From Paenisporosarcina cavernae (GTDB taxonomy: Bacteria > Bacillota > Bacilli > Bacillales_A > Planococcaceae), in contig NZ_CP032418.1 of NCBI RefSeq assembly GCF_003595195.1, positions 446,501-510,500 of the forward strand: DNA of 64,000 nucleotides. Direction: 5' to 3'. Each line of letters opens with the position of its first letter. The first letter of the stretch is position 1. The notes beneath the pieces are model-generated. The model did not search any database. It was not told where the DNA came from and saw only the letters and a program-made list of their open reading frames with translations. Shown piece after piece: positions 17,417-27,310 of the stretch. A program made the translations under genes and the position numbers.

Positions 17417-17467
17417 AATCCGGACGAGCCTCCTCATTGTGTTAGAGAAGAAATCGTCCGGATTTTT
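17417..17467. terminator. Bidirectional terminator between DUF2231 and diguanylate cyclase genes
   Basis: AATCCGGACGA (17417-17427) pairs with TCGTCCGGATT (17454-17464). T-rich on the plus side (TTTTT) and A-rich before the left arm, serving the two convergent genes. Confidence 0.75.
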
Positions 17468-17507
17468 CTGTGCTATTAGTTGTATCGTTCGCATAAGCAG
17501 GAATAGA

Positions 17508-18596
17508 CTAAACGCTTCTTTTATTCACATAGTGCACGACCCGGTTACGTCCAAGGTGTTTCGCTTCGAGTAGCGCGCAATCGGCACATTGATAAAGTTC
17601 TTGAATCGAGTTGCCATTGTCAGGATAGGTAGAGACACCAATGGAAACGGTGATGTTGATATCTCGTTCGTTTTCGATGTGATACGGTGATCTAGCTATT
17701 CGAGAACGAACCTTCTCTGCTACATCCAGTCCGACAGAACCTGGTGCATCGGGTAGGAAAACAACGAGTTCTTCCCCACCATTTCGTGCAATAATTCCGT
17801 CATAGCGATTAATAAGCGGCTGGATTCGATTTGCTAGTTCTTTTAAAATTTCATCCCCTGCGGAATGTCCGTACGCATCATTGACACGTTTGAAGTGGTC
17901 GATGTCGATCGTCAAAAGAGAGAACGTATCATGCAATTCTTTCGATTGTTCAATGAGCTGGGAAAATTTCCGGTTATTATATAATCCAGTTAAATAATCT
18001 GTCTCCGAAAGTTTTTCAAACTCTCGCATTTTCGTGAAATGATTTTGAAGTTCATCAAGCACTGCAAGGAGAACGAAAAAAGAAATGACACTAAAGATAA
18101 CAAAGTACAGAACATAGACAAATGTCAGCGATAATTCAAGACTCAAGTATGCAATGAGGCCAGCGGTTTGAACGGTGGCATACGCAAAATAATAAGGCGC
18201 ATTTCGAAATGTCATGCGGTATTTCATGCTGACAAAACCAATGACTAACCCCATTGTCATTGCATTGTATCCGGCTAACATCGACACATGAGACATGTCT
18301 TGCATACCCATTCTGGAAATCCCAATAATAATGCCACTGACGATCGGAGCAATTGGACCACCAAGAATGCCGCTAATTACAATCATGACATGGCGCGAAT
18401 CGACAAACATGGAGTCTGAAATTCGTACGCCTGTTTGCATTAATATAAGTCCAGTTATGCCGGCTAATATGCCGATCAACACCGGATGGAGTTTAGGGTA
18501 AGGAATGTGGACACGAGATGTTGCTTGAAACGGCCAGTAAGACAATACGGCAAATGTGAATAGTATGCTAAAGTTAATGAGTAAGTCGAGTAACAT
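17508..18596 (-). CDS. Membrane diguanylate cyclase (5TM-LYT plus GGDEF)
   Basis: About 362 residues if started at the ATG at 18596, nine bases after CGGAGG. An ATG at 18617 precedes the ribosome site and is unlikely. Five to six membrane segments fill residues 1-180 (5TM-5TMR_LYT type: GITGLILMQTGVRISDSMFV and GGPIAPIVSGIIIG). A GGDEF domain follows: SETDYLTGLYNNRKF, TIDIDHFKRVNDAYGHSAGD, and ARNGGEELVVFLPDA. The signature reads GGEEL, with Leu in place of the usual Phe. The site otherwise looks competent for c-di-GMP synthesis. No RxxD inhibitory site at the usual place. Confidence 0.88.
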   Translation of the reverse strand: MLLDLLINFSILFTFAVLSYWPFQATSRVHIPYPKLHPVLIGILAGITGLILMQTGVRISDSMFVDSRHVMIVISGILGGPIAPIVSGIIIGISRMGMQDMSHVSMLAGYNAMTMGLVIGFVSMKYRMTFRNAPYYFAYATVQTAGLIAYLSLELSLTFVYVLYFVIFSVISFFVLLAVLDELQNHFTKMREFEKLSETDYLTGLYNNRKFSQLIEQSKELHDTFSLLTIDIDHFKRVNDAYGHSAGDEILKELANRIQPLINRYDGIIARNGGEELVVFLPDAPGSVGLDVAEKVRSRIARSPYHIENERDINITVSIGVSTYPDNGNSIQELYQCADCALLEAKHLGRNRVVHYVNKRSV

Positions 18597-18723
18597 GACC
18601 ATTTTCCTCCGAAACAAAATTGTTCTACTAGTATATCATACCTATTCATGAAGATGACACTTGATTTTTTACCCAAAAAATAAGAAAGTTAAGGGATACT
18701 AAAAATCGGAACGAGGGACTTAC

Positions 18724-19146
18724 ATGGAAACGGCTGTCAAAGTAAAACTTAAAACGGTTATTCAGCAATCTGGAGAACAGCCAGAAATGTATGAACTTTG
18801 GTCGAGAGGAACAAGCCGACGACGAGGCGACAGTTTGTATTTACAATATGAAGAAATTCAAGACGAAAAAGCAATTAAAACGACGTTGAAAATAAAACAA
18901 TCAGAAGCCCTTATTTTGCGAAGTGGTGGGGTGAATATGCGCCTAGCTTTTACGAAGGGTGCTGAACAAACGGGTTCGTATGAAAGTGAATACGGGACGC
19001 TCATGGTGAAGACGAAAACAAAACAATTAGAGCAACGAGACACGGAACATGGTGGAGAAATTGATATTTCGTACGACTTAATCGTTGGCGGACAGCATGT
19101 CGGGTTTTATACGCTTGAATTTACGTATACGGAGGAAACAATATGA
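18724..19146 (+). CDS. ywiB: DUF1934 protein YwiB
   Basis: 140 residues, predicted beta-rich barrel (calycin-like) with alternating strands such as [20 protein letters not shown] and [17 protein letters not shown]. Family DUF1934, function unknown. Its stop overlaps the argS start by four bases, the same linkage as B. subtilis ywiB-argS. GAGGGACTTAC precedes the ATG. Confidence 0.88.
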   Translation: METAVKVKLKTVIQQSGEQPEMYELWSRGTSRRRGDSLYLQYEEIQDEKAIKTTLKIKQSEALILRSGGVNMRLAFTKGAEQTGSYESEYGTLMVKTKTKQLEQRDTEHGGEIDISYDLIVGGQHVGFYTLEFTYTEETI

Positions 19147-20813
19147 ATGCAGTAGAGCAAGTGCAACAAGCCATTAAAGAAGCCTTTCAGATGGCGATTA
19201 CGAAAGCGGGTCTTTTAGAAGATGCAGAGTCGACACCCGCTATTCATTTAGAAACACCACGAGATAAAACAAATGGCGATTATGCAACGAACATTGCCAT
19301 GCAACTGACGAAGCTTGCAAAAAAAGCCCCTCGTCAAATTGCTGAAGCGATCATAGAAAATTTGGATACTTCCTCCACTGAAATCGAGTCCGTGACGATT
19401 GCCGGACCAGGTTTTCTGAACATTATATTGAAAAAAGATTACTTAGCAAAAGTTGTGGAAACAATTGATGCACAAGGCGCGGAATACGGTCGAAGCGATT
19501 CTGGTAATGGCCAAAAAATTCAAGTGGAATTTGTTTCAGCTAATCCTACAGGGGATCTACATTTAGGACATGCACGTGGAGCAGCAGTTGGTGATGCGTT
19601 GTGTAACGTACTCGATTTCGCGGGATACGACGTTTCTCGGGAGTACTATATAAATGATGCTGGGAATCAAATCAACAATCTTGCATGGTCATTAGCAGCA
19701 CGATACAAACAAGCTCTTGGGCAAGACGTTGCAATGCCAGAAGATGGCTATCACGGGCAAGATATTAAAGATATCGCTGCGAAGTTAGTCGATGAAAAAG
19801 GAGACGCGCTACTCGCTTTGTCAGAAGATGAGCAGTTTGAGTTTTTCCGTTCGTACGGGTTGAAAGTCGAGTTAGCGAAACTTCAAACAGATTTAGAAGC
19901 ATATCGCGTGCCATTTGATCATTGGTTCTCCGAAACGTCACTTTATGAGAATGGAAAAATTGACATCGCGTTAAACAAATTACGGGAAAACGGGCATGTG
20001 TATGAAGAGGATGGAGCGACATGGTTCCGTTCCACCACTTTTGGAGACGATAAAGACCGTGTGTTAATTAAAAACGACGGATTGTTTACGTACTTAACGC
20101 CGGATATCGCGTACCATGAAGACAAAATTAGTCGCGGCTTTGAGAAGTTGATCAACATTTGGGGCGCAGATCATCACGGCTATATCCCGCGTATGAAAGC
20201 GGCAATTGAGGCGTTAGGATATGGCAAAGACACGTTAGAAGTGTCCATTATTCAAATGGTGCAGCTTTATAAAGACGGCGAAAAAATGAAAATGAGTAAA
20301 CGTACTGGTAAAGCAGTCACTCTTCGTGAATTAGTGGATGAAGTAGGGTTAGATGCGGTTCGTTATTTCTTCGCAATGCGTTCTGGCGATTCTCATATGG
20401 ATTTTGACTTAGATTTAGCTGTTTCACAATCGAATGAAAACCCAGTGTTCTACGCACAATATGCGCACGCGCGTATTGCGTCGATTCTACGTTCTGCAGA
20501 AGAACAGGGAATGAAAGCGTCGCTTGAGCATTTGGATTTATTAACCGCAGAAAAAGAACTCGATTTATTGAAAAAAATGGGAGACTTCCCGAAAATCGTC
20601 GCAGATGCTGCGAAATTCCGTTCACCACATCGAATTACGACGTATATTCAAGAACTAGCATCCGCATTCCATAGTTTCTATAATGCTGAAAAAGTGTTGG
20701 ATGCGACGAACAAAGACTTGAGTGAAGCACGTCTTGCACTCATCACGTCAACAAAAACGACTATTGCGAACGCACTTCGTTTAGTGGGCGTTTCCGCACC
20801 AGAAAAAATGTAA
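19143..20813 (+). CDS. argS: Arginyl-tRNA synthetase
   Basis: 556 residues, normal length. Class I synthetase with N-terminal tRNA-recognition domain, HIGH as [17 protein letters not shown], the KMSK loop as [17 protein letters not shown], and a C-terminal DALR anticodon domain ([18 protein letters not shown] onwards). A good terminator follows. Confidence 0.97.
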   Translation: MNAVEQVQQAIKEAFQMAITKAGLLEDAESTPAIHLETPRDKTNGDYATNIAMQLTKLAKKAPRQIAEAIIENLDTSSTEIESVTIAGPGFLNIILKKDYLAKVVETIDAQGAEYGRSDSGNGQKIQVEFVSANPTGDLHLGHARGAAVGDALCNVLDFAGYDVSREYYINDAGNQINNLAWSLAARYKQALGQDVAMPEDGYHGQDIKDIAAKLVDEKGDALLALSEDEQFEFFRSYGLKVELAKLQTDLEAYRVPFDHWFSETSLYENGKIDIALNKLRENGHVYEEDGATWFRSTTFGDDKDRVLIKNDGLFTYLTPDIAYHEDKISRGFEKLINIWGADHHGYIPRMKAAIEALGYGKDTLEVSIIQMVQLYKDGEKMKMSKRTGKAVTLRELVDEVGLDAVRYFFAMRSGDSHMDFDLDLAVSQSNENPVFYAQYAHARIASILRSAEEQGMKASLEHLDLLTAEKELDLLKKMGDFPKIVADAAKFRSPHRITTYIQELASAFHSFYNAEKVLDATNKDLSEARLALITSTKTTIANALRLVGVSAPEKM

Positions 20814-20815
20814 GC

Positions 20816-20874
20816 GAACGTCTCGATTGTTACTAGGTACTTTTTGCCTATAGCGGTCGGGACGTTCCTTTTTT
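20816..20874 (+). terminator. Terminator of ywiB-argS
   Basis: GAACGTCTCGA (20816-20826) pairs with TCGGGACGTTC (20857-20867) around a loop of about 30 bases, followed by six T. It separates argS from the riboswitch. Confidence 0.8.
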
Positions 20875-20901
20875 ATACTTAAACAGTAACTACATATGCA
20901 A

Positions 20902-21060
20902 CACGTTGGTGCTCTAGTTCAATCCTAGAGTTAAAAGGGAAGTCGGTTCAATTCCGGCGCGGTCCCGCCACTGTAAATGGGAGAACCTTGCAATACGTCA
21001 CTGACACTGTCGGGAAGACGCAAAGGTTTGTCGATCATAAGCCAGGAGACCTGCCACGTG
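20902..21060 (+). promoter_or_regulatory. Cobalamin (adenosylcobalamin) riboswitch
   Basis: The conserved elements occur in order: TTAAAAGGGAA, GGTTCAATTCCGGCGCGGTC, CCGCCACTGT and the B12 box AAGCCAGGAGACCTGCC. P1 closes between CACGTTGG near 20902 and CCACGTG ending 21060. It controls the downstream btuF-btuC-btuD::cbiZ operon: high B12 should favour the terminator at 21132. Confidence 0.95.
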
Positions 21061-21131
21061 CGTTACACCCGCAAACCTACGAGGATAGGTCAGGTGCCAA
21101 TCAGGATGTATCATGCCTATTTGACCCTACT

Positions 21132-21162
21132 ATCTTCCGTGCATTTCGCGGAGGATTTTTTT
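21132..21162 (+). terminator. Riboswitch-controlled intrinsic terminator
   Basis: ATCTTCCGTG (21132-21141) pairs fully with CGCGGAGGAT (21147-21156, two G-U pairs) around CATTT, followed by six T. It lies between the B12 aptamer and btuF, which makes control transcriptional. A second hairpin (ACCTACGAGGATAGGT) in between could be part of the switching region. Confidence 0.85.
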
Positions 21163-21185
21163 ATTGCCCAAAAGGAGGAAACACC

Positions 21186-22139
21186 ATGTTCAAAAAACTT
21201 CGACTTGCACTACTCGTCCTCACGCTCAGCGTATTTGCTGCAGCATGTAATGACGAAACTCCCGTCCAGGAAAACAACACCGCTGCGACGGAGAATGAAA
21301 CGACTTATCCAATGACACTGACTGATGTCACGGGAGAAGAAATTACGTTAGAAAAAGCACCTGAACACATTGTCTCGATGATTCCGAGCAACACCGAAAT
21401 TTTGTTTGAACTAGGATTAGACGAGCAAGTAGTAGGTGTCTCTGACTTCGATAATTTCCCTGAAGAAGCGGCAGACAAAGAAAAAATTGGGGGAATGGAA
21501 TTTAATGTGGAAAAAATTATTTCCTTATCCCCAGATCTAGTATTGGCGCATGAATCAGCACTCGGCACGTGGGATGCAGGACTTACGCAGCTACGTGATG
21601 CGGGTATCAAGGTATATACAGTGAAAAATGCAGAAAGCTTCGAGGAGACATATGAAACAATCGAAACGATTGGGGAATTAACAAATACGTCAAAAACTGC
21701 ACGAAATGTTGTAAAAGACATGAAAGCCCACGTGGAAGAAATTACAGCAGCAACAAAAGGGATGGAGCCGAAATCGGTCTTAGTAGAAGTATCTCCGTCA
21801 CCAGAAATTTACACGTCTGCTGGAAACACATTAATCGATGAAATGCTAAAAATGATTGGAGCAGAAAACGCTGCCGCTGATTTAGAAGGATGGGTAAAAC
21901 TTGACCCAGAACAAATTATTGAACGTAATCCAGATGTTTTAATCACCACGTACGGCTCATACACCCCAAACGCAGTGGAACAAGTACTTTCACGTCCAGG
22001 GTTTGACGCAATAACTGCGGTGAAAGAAAAAGCAGTTGCGGATATCGATGCAGATATGACGAGTCGAATGGGACCCCGTTTAGATGACGGCTTAGAAGTG
22101 TTAGCGAAAGCAGTGTATCCGGAGGCGTTTAGTGAATAG
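21186..22139 (+). CDS. btuF: B12 ABC transporter substrate-binding lipoprotein
   Basis: 317 residues from the ATG at 21186 (AAGGAGGAAACACC upstream). A longer in-frame reading from 20988 runs through the riboswitch and is not real. The start is a lipoprotein signal with lipobox FAAAC, then a Thr/Glu linker and a type III periplasmic-binding domain (EHIVSMIPSNTEILFELGLD, VVGVSDFDNFPEEAADKEKI). The riboswitch and CbiZ fusion downstream point to corrinoid rather than iron-siderophore uptake. Confidence 0.9.
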   Translation: MFKKLRLALLVLTLSVFAAACNDETPVQENNTAATENETTYPMTLTDVTGEEITLEKAPEHIVSMIPSNTEILFELGLDEQVVGVSDFDNFPEEAADKEKIGGMEFNVEKIISLSPDLVLAHESALGTWDAGLTQLRDAGIKVYTVKNAESFEETYETIETIGELTNTSKTARNVVKDMKAHVEEITAATKGMEPKSVLVEVSPSPEIYTSAGNTLIDEMLKMIGAENAAADLEGWVKLDPEQIIERNPDVLITTYGSYTPNAVEQVLSRPGFDAITAVKEKAVADIDADMTSRMGPRLDDGLEVLAKAVYPEAFSE

Positions 22140-23133
22140 ACGTGTGGCAATCATGGGAATTTCCATCGCAATCCTTGTGGCGGCAATTCTACTTGGGATC
22201 ACAGTGGGAAGTGTCTCCATTCCCGTCTCCACGTTATGGGATAAAAATGCACCAATAGGTGACCAAAATATTTTATGGCAAATACGTATGCCTCGTGTTG
22301 TGTTAGCTGGAATCGTGGGAGCGGCCCTTGCAATTGCAGGGGCTTCATTCCAAGGATTGCTACAAAATCCGTTAGCGGATCCATATACACTTGGTTTGTC
22401 GTCCGGAGCATCCGTTGGTGCTGTTGCCACACTCTTTTTCGGCTTGCAACTTCCACTTCTCGGAGCTTTTACACTTCCGGTTATGAGCATGCTTGGAGCT
22501 TTTCTCACGATGCTCGCTGTCATGACTTTTGCGAACTTAGTGGATCGGCAAATGAAAATGGAGACGCTTATTTTGACTGGAATTATTATGAGTTCGTTTC
22601 TCGGCTCGATTATTTCACTCATGATTGCCTTAACGGGCGATGAGCTTCGCCAAATCATCGGTTGGCTCTTAGGCTCCGTTTCAATGCGAGGATGGACGTA
22701 CGTTCAGATGGCTCTCCCTTTCATTGCCATCGGAAGTGTTGCATTGCTGCTAGTGCGAAGAGAGTTAAATGTGCTCGCATTTGGAGAAGAGCGCGCCCAA
22801 CATTTAGGGGTCTCCGTTAAACGAAGTAAATTTGTCGTGCTTGTCGCAGGATCGGTCGTCACTGGTGCTGCCGTCGCAGTGTCAGGAACGATAGGCTTTG
22901 TCGGACTAGTTGTTCCACATATGGTGCGACTTCTTGTAGGAGCGGATCACCGATATGTGTTGCCGCTTTCAATCATCAACGGCGCATCACTCCTCATACT
23001 GTGTGACTTAGTCGCCCGTACCATTATTGCCCCAACGGAACTACCGATCGGTGTCATCACCGCATTTTTAGGCGCACCGCTATTTGCATTTATCTTCTTT
23101 CACCACCGCAAAAGGGGAGGAGCGACGACATGA
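22132..23133 (+). CDS. btuC: B12 ABC transporter permease
   Basis: 333 residues, FecCD/BtuC family with about ten membrane helices. Typical segments are QIRMPRVVLAGIVGAALAIA, GLLQNPLADPYTLGLSSGAS and GTIGFVGLVVPHMVRLLVGA. The GTG start has GGAGG six bases before it, within the end of btuF, so the genes overlap by eight bases. Confidence 0.93.
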   Translation: MNRRVAIMGISIAILVAAILLGITVGSVSIPVSTLWDKNAPIGDQNILWQIRMPRVVLAGIVGAALAIAGASFQGLLQNPLADPYTLGLSSGASVGAVATLFFGLQLPLLGAFTLPVMSMLGAFLTMLAVMTFANLVDRQMKMETLILTGIIMSSFLGSIISLMIALTGDELRQIIGWLLGSVSMRGWTYVQMALPFIAIGSVALLLVRRELNVLAFGEERAQHLGVSVKRSKFVVLVAGSVVTGAAVAVSGTIGFVGLVVPHMVRLLVGADHRYVLPLSIINGASLLILCDLVARTIIAPTELPIGVITAFLGAPLFAFIFFHHRKRGGATT

Positions 23134-24596
23134 TACGCATTGAAAATCTCTCGGGAGGATACGATACTCGACGGGTTATTCAAGATCTTTCATTTGAAGT
23201 AGCAAAAGGAGAAATCCTTGGCATCCTTGGACCGAATGGTAGCGGAAAGTCCACTTTAATGAAGTTCATGAGTGGAGTTCTCACGCCAAGTCACGGAGAA
23301 ATCTATTTAAATGATCGGAACATTCGCGATTTCCGGCAAAAAGAACTTGCACAAAAAGTGAGCGTCCTTCCGCAGTTTCAAGGCAACACCTTTGATTATA
23401 CGGTGCGCGAAACGATCGAACTCGGTCGCTACCCTTTTCGAAAAGGCTTTTTTCACGACTGGACGGAGGAAGATGAACGTGCCGTGACTTCTGCGATTGA
23501 ACAAATGGAACTTGCTCGATTCGAGCACGTGTCGATCGACAGCTTATCTGGTGGTGAGCGCCAACGAGTCTTCTTAGCCCAAGCACTTGCGCAAACCCCG
23601 GAAATTCTCTTACTCGATGAACCGACGAATCACCTAGACATCGCACACCAAAAACAACTACTCGACACCGTGCGAAACTTAAGCAAAACGAGCGGGGTTA
23701 CCATCATCGGAATTTTTCACGACATTAATCTCGCCTCCCTCTACTGCGACAAACTATTGCTCCTGCAAAATGGCAGCATCGCGCACTACGGAGAACCGCA
23801 CGAAGTCATCAACTCACGCAACATCGACCAAATCTATCAAGCACGCATCATCACTCACCCACACCCGGAAATGCCAAAGCCGCAAATCACGCTGATGCCG
23901 GGAATAAAAAGAAGTGAACCAATGACGTTGTCGATTTCAGACTTCACATGCACGGACGACTATGTCCTTCTGCAAACAGCGCATCCTTGGAAAACGCTCT
24001 CTTCAGCTATTAACGGAGCTGGCATTGGCTGGGCAAAAACCTTTGTCAACCGGTGTGTAGCCCCGAATTACACCCATGCAAATGTGGAAACAGAAATGGA
24101 ACAGTACCTACTGGAGCACCACTTCGTTCCTACTGAAACAATGGCCATGATGACCGCGATTTCACCACACAAGGCAGTCATCAAACAGTACTCGGGAACC
24201 GAATTCGTCGTTACCGTCATGGTAACCGCCGGGATTGGCAATGCAATGGACGTTTCCAAAAGTCACATGCAAAACCGGACGGCACCCGTTGGAACGATTA
24301 ACACATGGGTATTGATAGAAGGTCACCTTCGGGAAGAAGCCTTCATCGAAGCCATGATCACCTCTACAGAGGCAAAAGCAAAAGCGCTGCAAATCGCAGA
24401 AGTACTCGACCCAGTTACACGAACAATCGCTACGGGAACACCTACCGATAGTCTACTTATTGCTGGTTCACAACAAGGCATCGATATCCCATTTGCAGGA
24501 CCAGCAACAGAAGTAGGGAAAATCATCGGCAAAGGTGTGTACGAAGCAACACTGGAAGCCATCTATACGTACCGCCAAAAAACCTCTACATTGTAG
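23130..24596 (+). CDS. btuD: B12 ABC transporter ATPase fused to adenosylcobinamide amidohydrolase CbiZ
   Basis: 488 residues in two parts. Residues 1-250 are an ABC ATPase: Walker A GPNGSGKSTLMKF, signature LSGGERQRVFLAQAL, Walker B ILLLDEPTNHLD. Residues about 270-485 are a CbiZ domain (NRCVAPNYTHANVETEMEQY and TGTPTDSLLIAGSQQG). CbiZ removes the aminopropanol side chain of adenosylcobinamide so salvaged corrinoids can be remodelled. The same fusion is known in other Bacillaceae. It overlaps btuC by four bases. The stop codon is inside the terminator region. Confidence 0.92.
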   Translation: MIRIENLSGGYDTRRVIQDLSFEVAKGEILGILGPNGSGKSTLMKFMSGVLTPSHGEIYLNDRNIRDFRQKELAQKVSVLPQFQGNTFDYTVRETIELGRYPFRKGFFHDWTEEDERAVTSAIEQMELARFEHVSIDSLSGGERQRVFLAQALAQTPEILLLDEPTNHLDIAHQKQLLDTVRNLSKTSGVTIIGIFHDINLASLYCDKLLLLQNGSIAHYGEPHEVINSRNIDQIYQARIITHPHPEMPKPQITLMPGIKRSEPMTLSISDFTCTDDYVLLQTAHPWKTLSSAINGAGIGWAKTFVNRCVAPNYTHANVETEMEQYLLEHHFVPTETMAMMTAISPHKAVIKQYSGTEFVVTVMVTAGIGNAMDVSKSHMQNRTAPVGTINTWVLIEGHLREEAFIEAMITSTEAKAKALQIAEVLDPVTRTIATGTPTDSLLIAGSQQGIDIPFAGPATEVGKIIGKGVYEATLEAIYTYRQKTSTL

Positions 24597-24605
24597 GGGT
24601 TTTTG
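24578..24605 (+). terminator. Terminator of the btu operon, overlapping the coding end
   Basis: AAAAACCTCTAC pairs with GTAGGGGTTTTT (one G-U pair) around a three-base loop. The last codons and the stop of btuD::cbiZ form the hairpin. Confidence 0.85.
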
Positions 24606-24639
24606 TTTGGGGCTCTACTTCATTGCTATAAGACCAGTT

Positions 24640-24745
24640 AACAATCGTGAAAAACGTGCAAGTTTCGGCTGAAAACATGCAAGTTTTGCCTCAAAACGTG
24701 CAAAAAACGGAAATCTCCTGTTAATAAACGCAAAAAACTTGCAAC
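24640..24745 (+). repeat. Intergenic word array D and rest of the 24.6-25.07 kb gap
   Basis: AAAACGTGCAAGTTTCGGCT, AAAACATGCAAGTTTTGCCT and AAAACGTGCAAAAAACGG follow at 22-base steps. A looser copy (ACGCAAAAAACTTGCAACG) comes after. The core CGTGCAASTTTT is shared with array A. Downstream, 24779-24812 can form an imperfect hairpin ending GCGTTTT (weak terminator), and 24830-24855 contains the direct repeat TTAAGTCCTC twice. Otherwise nothing before the fadF promoter. Confidence 0.78.
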
Positions 24746-24966
24746 GAGCCATATTTTTCCAAAAATTTTTCGCTGACGAAAACGCCCATCAAAAGACTGA
24801 TCGGTGCGTTTTGCTCTACAAAACGTTTCTTATTTAAGTCCTCTTTAAGTCCTCAGAGATTGCAAAAATAGGAGAGATTTCCTTCTAATGAAAGTCCCAA
24901 GCGCCATCTTCTTTCTCTATGGAAGCACACGATTTCATCTTAACAACGAATATTCAGAAGAATCTA

Positions 24967-24995
24967 TTGACTGAATGCTCATTCAGTTTTACACT
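24967..24995 (+). promoter_or_regulatory. Promoter of the acyl-CoA operon with a palindromic operator in its spacer
   Basis: TTGACT (24967-24972), exactly 17 bases, TACACT (24990-24995). The palindrome CTGAATGCTCATTCAG (24971-24986) covers the end of the -35 box and most of the spacer, where a bound repressor would block polymerase. Its half-site TGAATG/CATTCA is that of the B. subtilis FadR box, but with 2 rather than 6 bases between the halves. Confidence 0.75.
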
Positions 24996-25072
24996 AGAAG
25001 TTAATATCGACATTCGTAGGTGGATACCCTACACTAAAAACAAAGGTCATCATCACGAAAGGGGCGCTTCAC

Positions 25073-27226
25073 TTGCAACCATTATTGATTGCAAACTGGA
25101 TATTATTCATTGCTGTAACCGCTTACGCAATTGGACTATTCATTTATCTCATCAAGACACGCTATGAATTTATCAAGCTCGGGAAGAAAGTTGAGTTTGA
25201 AGATAACGTGAAAGAACGTTTACGTAAAATTTGGGTGTATGTATTTGGTCAAAAGAAACTATTGAAAGATAAGAAGTCTGGTGCAATCCATGTCATGTTT
25301 TTCTATGGATTCTTACTTGTACAATTCGGTGCCATCGACTTCATTTGGAAAGGGTTAGCTCCAGGGTCGCATTTGCCATTAGGTCCAGTGTATCCTGCAT
25401 TTACGTTCTTCCAAGAAATTGTCACAGTCGTGATTTTAATTGCGGTTGTGTGGGCGTTTTACCGCCGTTATATTGAAAAATTAGTACGTTTAAAACGTGG
25501 TTGGAAATCTGGATTAGTTCTCATTTTCATCGGTGGATTAATGGTTTCCGTTTTAGTCGGAAACGCAATGAACATGATTTGGCATGACCATGCAGCGACG
25601 TGGTCTGAGCCGGTTGCATCATCCATTGCATCTGTGTTCAGATTATTACCTGATCCTGCTGCCATTACGATTTTCGCTATCATGTGGTGGGCACACTTAT
25701 TATTCTTATTAACATTCTTAGTCTACGTTCCACAGTCAAAGCATGCGCATTTAATTGCGGGTCCTGCAAACGTCTATTTCAACCGATTAGACAATGTTGG
25801 AAAGCTTCGTGCCATTAACTTTGAAGAAAGCGAAGACGAAGAAGCGGATGAAGACGAAATGCCGTCCTTCGGTGTTGGTCGAATAGAAGAGTTTACGCAA
25901 GCACAAATGATCGACTTTTATGCATGTGTAGAATGTGGACGTTGTACGAATATGTGTCCAGCGACTGGAACAGGAAAAATGCTGTCTCCAATGGACTTGA
26001 TTACAAAACTTCGTGATCACTTAACAAAAACAGGTGCAGTAACAACAAAGCAAAAGCCGTGGGTTCCTGCATTTGCATTTAACAACACGCAAGGAAACCA
26101 ACTAGCAATGGCTGCTGGTGCTGAAGGTGCTGTTATTGAAGATATTTATAGCCCGTCATTAATTGGAGAAGTCATCTCGGAAGAAGAAATTTGGGCATGT
26201 ACGACTTGCCGTAACTGTGAAGACCAATGCCCAGTAATGAATGAGCACGTGGACAAAATCATTGACCTACGTCGTTATCTAGTTATGACAGAAGGTAAAA
26301 TGGACAAAGATGCCCAGCGTGCGATGACGAATATCGAAAAACAAGGAAATCCTTGGGGATTAAACCGTAAAGAAAAAGAAAATTGGCGAGATGCTCGTCC
26401 AGACGTGTCGATTCCAACCGTGAAAGAACTTTCGAAAGCTGGCGAAGAATTCGAGTACTTATTCTGGGTAGGTTCTATGGGAGCGTTTGATAATCGCTCA
26501 CAAAAAATTGCCATTGCATTCGCTCGTTTGATGAACGAAGCAGGCGTGAAGTTTGCCATTCTTGGGAATAAAGAGAAGAACTCTGGAGACACACCACGTC
26601 GACTAGGAAACGAGTTTTTATTCCAAGAATTAGCGTCATCGAATATCGCGGAGTTTGAGAAAAATGACATCAAGAAAATTGTCACAATCGATCCTCACGC
26701 ATACAACATTTTCAAAAACGAATATCCAGACTTCGGGTGGAGTGGAGAAGTATTGCACCATACTGAAATGCTATATGACCTTGTTATGCAAGGGAAGTTG
26801 AAGCCGCAGTTTGCAATTGATGAAACGATTACGTTCCATGATTCATGTTACTTAGGCCGATACAATGATGTATACGATCCACCACGTGAAATCTTAAAAG
26901 CCATTCCTGGTGTGAAACTAGTGGAAATGGAACGTAACCGCGAAACGGCAATGTGCTGTGGAGCTGGTGGAGGATTAATGTGGATGGAAGAACATGTTGG
27001 AACTCGTATCAACGTCGCTCGAACAGAACAAGCACTTGCTGTGAGCCCAACGATGATTTCATCGGGATGTCCTTACTGCTTAACGATGCTTTCAGATGGA
27101 ACGAAAGCAAAAGAAGTAGAAGAAACAGTTGGCACATATGATATTGCGGAATTACTAGAGCGTTCGGTGTTAGGGGACTTCGAACCTCCTGTAGAAGAAG
27201 TAGAAGAAGAGCCAATCGTTCAATAG
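25073..27226 (+). CDS. fadF: FadF-like iron-sulfur membrane oxidoreductase
   Basis: 717 residues from a TTG start (GAAAGGGG upstream). Residues 1-240 carry about six membrane helices (nitrate-reductase-gamma-like). Two 4Fe-4S motifs follow: CVECGRCTNMCPATG and CTTCRNCEDQCPVMN. The C-terminal half has two CCG domains of the heterodisulfide-reductase type (HDSCYLGRYNDVYDPPRE, TAMCCGAGGGLMWME, SSGCPYCLTML). It probably passes electrons from acyl-CoA dehydrogenases/ETF to the quinone pool; this role is inferred from context and from B. subtilis fadF (ywjF), which is next to acdA and rpoE. Confidence 0.88.
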   Translation: MQPLLIANWILFIAVTAYAIGLFIYLIKTRYEFIKLGKKVEFEDNVKERLRKIWVYVFGQKKLLKDKKSGAIHVMFFYGFLLVQFGAIDFIWKGLAPGSHLPLGPVYPAFTFFQEIVTVVILIAVVWAFYRRYIEKLVRLKRGWKSGLVLIFIGGLMVSVLVGNAMNMIWHDHAATWSEPVASSIASVFRLLPDPAAITIFAIMWWAHLLFLLTFLVYVPQSKHAHLIAGPANVYFNRLDNVGKLRAINFEESEDEEADEDEMPSFGVGRIEEFTQAQMIDFYACVECGRCTNMCPATGTGKMLSPMDLITKLRDHLTKTGAVTTKQKPWVPAFAFNNTQGNQLAMAAGAEGAVIEDIYSPSLIGEVISEEEIWACTTCRNCEDQCPVMNEHVDKIIDLRRYLVMTEGKMDKDAQRAMTNIEKQGNPWGLNRKEKENWRDARPDVSIPTVKELSKAGEEFEYLFWVGSMGAFDNRSQKIAIAFARLMNEAGVKFAILGNKEKNSGDTPRRLGNEFLFQELASSNIAEFEKNDIKKIVTIDPHAYNIFKNEYPDFGWSGEVLHHTEMLYDLVMQGKLKPQFAIDETITFHDSCYLGRYNDVYDPPREILKAIPGVKLVEMERNRETAMCCGAGGGLMWMEEHVGTRINVARTEQALAVSPTMISSGCPYCLTMLSDGTKAKEVEETVGTYDIAELLERSVLGDFEPPVEEVEEEPIVQ

Positions 27227-27266
27227 ATTGAAATGGGATGAAATTCACGATACAATAAAGGTAATT

Positions 27267-27295
27267 AAAAAGGGAGTCGATGTACTCCCTTTTTC
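27267..27295 (+). terminator. Terminator after fadF
   Basis: AAAAAGGGAGT (27267-27277) and ACTCCCTTTTT (27284-27294), a perfect 11-bp stem with a six-base loop. Confidence 0.88.
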
Positions 27296-27310
27296 TTTGC
27301 GTATTTTCCG

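Noticed and set aside
20988-21185. 66-residue N-terminal extension of btuF
   Set aside because: It would translate the cobalamin riboswitch and its terminator. The lipoprotein signal and ribosome site at 21186 define the start.
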